Notes under the pieces: model-generated | The model's input: only the letters and a program-made list of their open reading frames with translations | Database searches by the model: none | What the model was told of the DNA's origin: nothing | Origin: Flavobacteriaceae bacterium | GTDB lineage: Bacteria; Bacteroidota; Bacteroidia; Flavobacteriales; Flavobacteriaceae | Direction of reading: 5' to 3' | Length of the DNA stretch: 64,000 bases | Assembly: GCA_013003555.1 (NCBI GenBank) | Contig: JABDIV010000013.1 | Span: forward strand, 1-64,000 | Made by a program: the position numbers and the translations under genes | Shown: positions 59,839 to 64,000 of the stretch, piece after piece | How the letters are laid out: each line of letters begins with the position of its first letter | Position numbering within the stretch: the first letter of the stretch is position 1

Positions 59839-62583
59839 TTATTTTATAATTAATCGCTTGCTTACCGAAGAATTATCCGATTGAATCCTAACGATATACA
59901 TCCCGGCATTCAGATTAAGATCAAATCGTTTTCTGTTCGAATTCATATTGAAGTCAGATCGGTAAACTTCCTTACCACTGAGATCATAGATAGTGAAATT
60001 GATATTTCCTAATGATCTTTGACTAATAAGAGTAAACGCACCATCAGAAACTGTTGGAACTATCGACAAAGTATTATCAACAAAGCCTTCCTCCTCTATA
60101 CTTAGGGTTACAGATGTAAATTGACTGGTAAATAAGCCGCGCCCATGCGTAGATGCCAGAATTGCATTATCTGCAGTTCTCAGATCGAGATCAACAACAG
60201 TAACATCGCTCATACCATTGTAGGTTTGTATCCAATTAGGGCTTCCTGCGCCGGCCAACAAAATATCAGCCGTCGCCCAAACACCCAGCTCCGTACCTAA
60301 GATAACCTCTTGAGGACGCAATGGGTTCTGAAGAACACAACGTATGGGAAGATCAGGCAAATTGCCTTCCTTATTAAACCATGTAGCTCCCCCATCATTG
60401 GAATACCATAAGCTCGTTATACCATAATTAAACATTGTTACAAATATGTCCTGATCAGTCTGGCCTAATTCAACATCTGAAATACTTCCAGCAAAACTCG
60501 GTCCTGTAATATTGTTCCAACTTGGTGTTGTATCGGCATTATCAACTCTTAATAAAGTCCCGTTGGTCAATCCAACAAATAACTTAGTAGATGCCGTTGT
60601 ATACGGTGATACTTTCATTGCGCTTGGACTGGAGTTCAACAAGGCATTGGTCAACGTTGTTCTTGTAACACTACCTGCACCTGATTGGAAATTCGAGATG
60701 CGCTCAATACTTGCAGAGCCTGTTGACGAATTGGAATATAAAATGTCCAGATTATTATCCAGTTCAGCCTCATTGATAAAGTTCCCTCCTGTTCCAGAAG
60801 ATATCTGGTAAAAGGTTGATGGTGGTATAATGACATAATGCATATTCCCGGGATAAGCTGTTACAATATAAAGTCCATTGTCATCGATATCGGTGTAACC
60901 ACCATCACCTCCCGTTAAATCGGTAAATCCATTAGCTCCGGCAACAGCGTCATATACTGCGGGTGTACCGTTATCCTGAGTTCCTCCAATCAAATCATCC
61001 GCAAGACCGTTTATCGATGTATCAAATGCACCATAATAGAATTGGACGGTATTGAAATCCTTATTTCTGGCCTGAATGGCAGATGAACTGCCAACAGCAG
61101 TGGTAATATCAGCGCAATAAAACACGCCTCCATCAGTCCCAAAAATATACGAATTCGGGCTACCAGGTCGTTGTACAGCAGAATGCTGATCAGCATGAAC
61201 ATAGGAAGCTGTTAGGCCTCCGATATTATACCATTCCGACAACTGGCCCCAATTGGTGCCATTATTTGTCGATCGATGCAAATCGATACCACCGGCAATC
61301 AAATTACCACTGGCATCACTTTCAATTACCAGATCATACCAGGATTGTCCTCTGGTAAAATCTGAAATTGGAATATTCGGATCGGCATCATTCGGTTCTC
61401 CAATTGTCGCCAAAGCACCAAAAGAATTTGTTGTCGTATATAAGGTAACTGTATAGGTGCCTGGTGCTGTTTCGATACTGGCCGCTGCCCAAAAAGTTCC
61501 TGAAGTCGAAGATGATGGCTCAATTTCGACACGTTTCGCATTGGTTATTGAATTAACCAGTGTGGGTGTGGTACCATTGTAACTGTAAATGGTTCCGCCA
61601 AGGGAACCGCTAAAGCTATTTGAAGTCGTTGTGAACCAAACATCATTGGTAAACGGGTCGATCTCAAGATCATTGGGATTGATTGGGATTCCGGATTCCA
61701 GAATACCCAGAGACGTCCAGCTTGTACCATTATTTGTCGATTTATACACGTTCTGTTGGTTCAATCCATGCCACTGGCTCGGAGAAGACGGACCATAAAA
61801 TGCACCGGCTACCGCAGCATAGAGTTCGGTAGTTGTCCCCATATCTCGTGCTACAAGGTCATTGATATAAAACACCCCGTCTACAATTTGATTACCACTA
61901 CTCGTTCCGGTGTAACCACCCCAGATATTCGTCCAGTTTACGCCACCGTCGATCGATTTCCAAATGCCTCTTCCGATTACGGCACCACTGGTATATGATT
62001 CTCCGGTTCCGATGTAAAAAATATTCGAATTATTCGGGTCAGAAATGATCACGTTGACCGATATGTTAGCCCCGATTCCCGGTACCAGGGCCCAGGAGGA
62101 ATTCGGATCGGTAATATCGTTATTTACCCAAAGCCCACCGGAAACACCTCCACCAAATACACGTGTATTGGTCACATCATTTGGATCGAACATTAATCCT
62201 CGGGTACGACCACCTATATTATTAGGTCCCCGGTCAATCCAGGGATTATTTGAATCGCCTCCAACACCCCGGGCATTGGCGCGTTCTTCATTTAACTGCT
62301 TTTGAATCAATTCCAAACGCTCAGGTGCAGGACGGCCCAATCTGGGATCCATCGTTAACTCCCACATACGTTCGTTATATCCATTTGGTGGGATTCCAAG
62401 TTTTTTACGTTCGTCCTTGCTAAGGTTTTTGGTGTCTTTGTAAGGACTGTTTTCCAGGGCCTTTTGGTGTACTACCCTGAGAGATTCGATTTCCGGATCA
62501 ATTTGAGGTTTATCAGATCTCAGAACGAGATATCCGACTAAAACTACTATGATAAACGGAAAAATGAGGACCTTTTTTTTCAT
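59839..62583 (-). CDS. Large secreted BNR/WD40-YVTN-like repeat protein with T9SS type A sorting domain
   Basis: A 914-aa protein with an N-terminal hydrophobic signal/anchor (about 4-22), a helical charged region (about 30-110), then repeated Ser/Thr/Asn/Gly-rich blades with motifs such as IWKSIDGGVNWTNIW, VYKSTNNGTSWTSLG, HRSTNNGTNWGQL and LWYSNDGGATWFNKEG. These are BNR/sortilin-type beta-propeller repeats (about 120-810). The C-terminus (about 835-914; VPTVSDGAFTLIS, IYDLSGKEVYRSDF, NAGMYIVRIQS, KRLIIK) is a type A T9SS sorting domain. It is exported by the T9SS and probably surface-attached or released. The ligand or enzyme activity is unknown. Confidence 0.9.
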   Translation of the reverse strand: MKKKVLIFPFIIVVLVGYLVLRSDKPQIDPEIESLRVVHQKALENSPYKDTKNLSKDERKKLGIPPNGYNERMWELTMDPRLGRPAPERLELIQKQLNEERANARGVGGDSNNPWIDRGPNNIGGRTRGLMFDPNDVTNTRVFGGGVSGGLWVNNDITDPNSSWALVPGIGANISVNVIISDPNNSNIFYIGTGESYTSGAVIGRGIWKSIDGGVNWTNIWGGYTGTSSGNQIVDGVFYINDLVARDMGTTTELYAAVAGAFYGPSSPSQWHGLNQQNVYKSTNNGTSWTSLGILESGIPINPNDLEIDPFTNDVWFTTTSNSFSGSLGGTIYSYNGTTPTLVNSITNAKRVEIEPSSSTSGTFWAAASIETAPGTYTVTLYTTTNSFGALATIGEPNDADPNIPISDFTRGQSWYDLVIESDASGNLIAGGIDLHRSTNNGTNWGQLSEWYNIGGLTASYVHADQHSAVQRPGSPNSYIFGTDGGVFYCADITTAVGSSSAIQARNKDFNTVQFYYGAFDTSINGLADDLIGGTQDNGTPAVYDAVAGANGFTDLTGGDGGYTDIDDNGLYIVTAYPGNMHYVIIPPSTFYQISSGTGGNFINEAELDNNLDILYSNSSTGSASIERISNFQSGAGSVTRTTLTNALLNSSPSAMKVSPYTTASTKLFVGLTNGTLLRVDNADTTPSWNNITGPSFAGSISDVELGQTDQDIFVTMFNYGITSLWYSNDGGATWFNKEGNLPDLPIRCVLQNPLRPQEVILGTELGVWATADILLAGAGSPNWIQTYNGMSDVTVVDLDLRTADNAILASTHGRGLFTSQFTSVTLSIEEEGFVDNTLSIVPTVSDGAFTLISQRSLGNINFTIYDLSGKEVYRSDFNMNSNRKRFDLNLNAGMYIVRIQSDNSSVSKRLIIK

Positions 62584-62623
62584 AGTTATTGAATTTTAAT
62601 TTCGAGAGAATGGTTATTGATTA

Positions 62624-62646
62624 ATAAAAATAAGGAAATATTCCTT
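62624..62646 (-). terminator. Weak terminator after dgt
   Basis: Stem AAGGAA / TTCCTT with a 3-nt loop, followed on the minus strand by ATTTTTATT. Short and AT-rich, hence low confidence. Confidence 0.45.
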
Positions 62647-62654
62647 TCAATTAA

Positions 62655-64000
62655 TTAACTCAATTGAAATCCTCTGATTTTTTTAAAGCTAAGTACAGCT
62701 TTTCTGTCAGAGTATGAAGCGATGAATGTACATATGTCGAGCAGCTTTTCATAAAGATCACTTCCGGAAAGATCTGTTGACTCAGGCAAGGATTTAACCA
62801 ATACCTTATCATAATTGGATGGTGATCCAATATGTAGGCGTTCAACGGCTTTTGTGTATGATCGGAGCAATTGAGAAATTATCTCATAACCTGCAATTTC
62901 CTTCTCTATTACCTCATGTGAATTATAAATACGGTCAACACTCAACTTTATTATGTCATTGATCTGTGCTTCATACCTACATTTTTCTAACAAGGCATGA
63001 TCGAATGAACCATCTAATATTTGATCTTCATTATTCATAAATACCTCAACTGCTTCTTTAATAAGGGTATTTATAGATAAGGCCCTCAAATAGCTCAACC
63101 TGTCTTCGGTTGAATTGAGTTGGTGATATTTTGAACTGTTGATGGAATGACCAACCAATTTGATCAAATATTCAAGGGCAAATTCTTCTTGGACGACTCC
63201 TAAATTGATGCCATCCTCAAAATCGATTATTGTATAGCAAATATCGTCGGCAGCCTCTACCAAAAACGCAAGAGGATGTCTGGCATAGCGACTTGAATTA
63301 TTCGGATCTCGTTTTAATAATCCCAGTTCTTTCGCTACCTCATCAAATACGATTTTATCAGCCTGGAAAAAGCCATATTTTTTATCTGAAATAGCGTTGG
63401 TGGGTTTTTGGGGTAATGATTCCTTCGGATATTTTGTGAACGCACCCAGTGTCGCGTAGCTTAATCGCAGTCCACCTTCGCGGCCTGCACGACTACGGTT
63501 CAAAATCCGAAAACCGTTCGCATTGCCTTCAAACGTACATAAGTCGGCATACTCCTTATCCGAAAGTTCATCTTTAAATCGTTTTCCCTCACCTGTTTTA
63601 AAGAATTCCCCGATCGCCTTTTCACCCGAGTGGCCAAAGGGTGGATTCCCGATATCGTGCGCTAAAGCTGCTGCTGCAACTATGGCTCCAAAATCATTTG
63701 GACGGTACCCATGTATGGTTTTTAAATGCGGATGCTTTTCGATTAATCTTCGCCCTACTTCGCGACCAAGAGAGCGTCCAACCACACTCACTTCAAGACT
63801 ATGGGTAAGTCGGGTATGAACAAAATCGGTCTCCGACAGGGGAATGACCTGGGTCTTATCCTGCAAGCTCCGGAATTCTGAAGAGAAGATAATTCGGTCG
63901 TAATCAACCTCAAATCCCAATCGTGTTTCGTCCTGCTCAGACCGCAATCGTTTATTGGTGTCCCCAAATCGTTTTAGCGATAATAAATCCTCCCAATTCA
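62655..64000 (-). CDS. dgt: Deoxyguanosinetriphosphate triphosphohydrolase (start at right edge)
   Basis: A dGTPase/HD-domain hydrolase that removes triphosphate from dGTP. The HD signature is HTRLTHSLEVSVVGRSLGR and AHDIGNPPFGHSGE. Reading upstream, the frame stays open to the edge: NWEDLLSLKRFGDTNKRLRS precedes EQDETRLGFEVDYDRIIF, the usual Dgt N-terminus. The bases TG at 64000-63999 on the minus strand would complete an ATG with the next base outside, so the gene is probably complete except for one base. Full length about 448 aa, normal for the family. Confidence 0.93.
   Translation of the reverse strand, partial: NWEDLLSLKRFGDTNKRLRSEQDETRLGFEVDYDRIIFSSEFRSLQDKTQVIPLSETDFVHTRLTHSLEVSVVGRSLGREVGRRLIEKHPHLKTIHGYRPNDFGAIVAAAALAHDIGNPPFGHSGEKAIGEFFKTGEGKRFKDELSDKEYADLCTFEGNANGFRILNRSRAGREGGLRLSYATLGAFTKYPKESLPQKPTNAISDKKYGFFQADKIVFDEVAKELGLLKRDPNNSSRYARHPLAFLVEAADDICYTIIDFEDGINLGVVQEEFALEYLIKLVGHSINSSKYHQLNSTEDRLSYLRALSINTLIKEAVEVFMNNEDQILDGSFDHALLEKCRYEAQINDIIKLSVDRIYNSHEVIEKEIAGYEIISQLLRSYTKAVERLHIGSPSNYDKVLVKSLPESTDLSGSDLYEKLLDICTFIASYSDRKAVLSFKKIRGFQLS

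Noticed and set aside
1-64000. Search by eye for CRISPR arrays, IS elements, transposase ORFs, integrases, toxin-antitoxin pairs and rRNA genes.
   Set aside because: None was found; the only exact repeat beyond about 25 bp that I noticed is the 27-bp element near 31.5 and 32.5 kb.

Overview
The window looks like a chromosomal segment of a Flavobacteriaceae (Bacteroidota) bacterium, probably marine or otherwise free-living. The evidence is the Bacteroidota -7 promoter box TAnnTTTG upstream of many genes, few Shine-Dalgarno sequences, a type IX secretion (T9SS) component (PorT) and a T9SS cargo with a C-terminal sorting domain, DUF5916 and DUF5686-like outer-membrane proteins, a GH92 mannosidase and a Bacteroidota-style nos cluster with a Sec/lipoprotein NosZ. 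Most of the region is housekeeping; no IS element, phage, CRISPR array or rRNA operon was seen.

Layout. 1-2.4 kb: end of a GH92 alpha-mannosidase and a Tat-exported lipoprotein glycosylasparaginase, together an N-glycan catabolic pair. 2.9-7.4 kb: a compact cyanophycin locus (synthetase, cyanophycinase, isoaspartyl peptidase), i.e. a full make-and-break cycle for a nitrogen-storage polymer. 7.5-13.1 kb: polA and a DUF5916 outer-membrane protein. 13.3-17.6 kb: translation block rplM-rpsI, rpsB-tsf, pyrH-frr, with structured leaders in front of rplM, rpsB and pyrH. 17.6-24.4 kb: outer-membrane barrel, RND/MMPL exporter, asnS, rpoN. 24.4-28.1 kb: PAP2-like membrane protein, porT and an ExbB/ExbD energising module. 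28.4-32.6 kb: tRNA-Ser(GGA), ansA, tatD, a retropepsin-like protease, two LuxR-type regulators and a tandem pair of apparent small-RNA genes. 32.6-37.3 kb: 2-oxoglutarate dehydrogenase E2/E1 and a small barrel protein.

37.3-45.1 kb is the most distinctive accessory region: an Rrf2-family regulator divergent from cytochrome c, fasciclin, nosZ, membrane protein, nosL, cupin, nosD, nosF and nosY. This set should support clade II type nitrous oxide respiration. A perfect 22-bp palindrome with an FNR/CRP-type core lies in the divergent promoter. Four of the first five products are predicted lipoproteins, including NosZ itself.

45.1-53.2 kb: a small unknown gene, a polyprenyl synthetase, and a TetR-regulated tripartite RND efflux operon. 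53.3-64 kb: aspS, a CLC-type transporter that lacks the gating glutamate, a small membrane protein, tadA, dxs, two very small single-TM protein genes, a large T9SS-exported BNR/beta-propeller protein, and dgt, which runs to the right edge.

Functions and coordinates are read from sequence alone. Promoters, leaders, terminators and small RNAs are predictions by eye.
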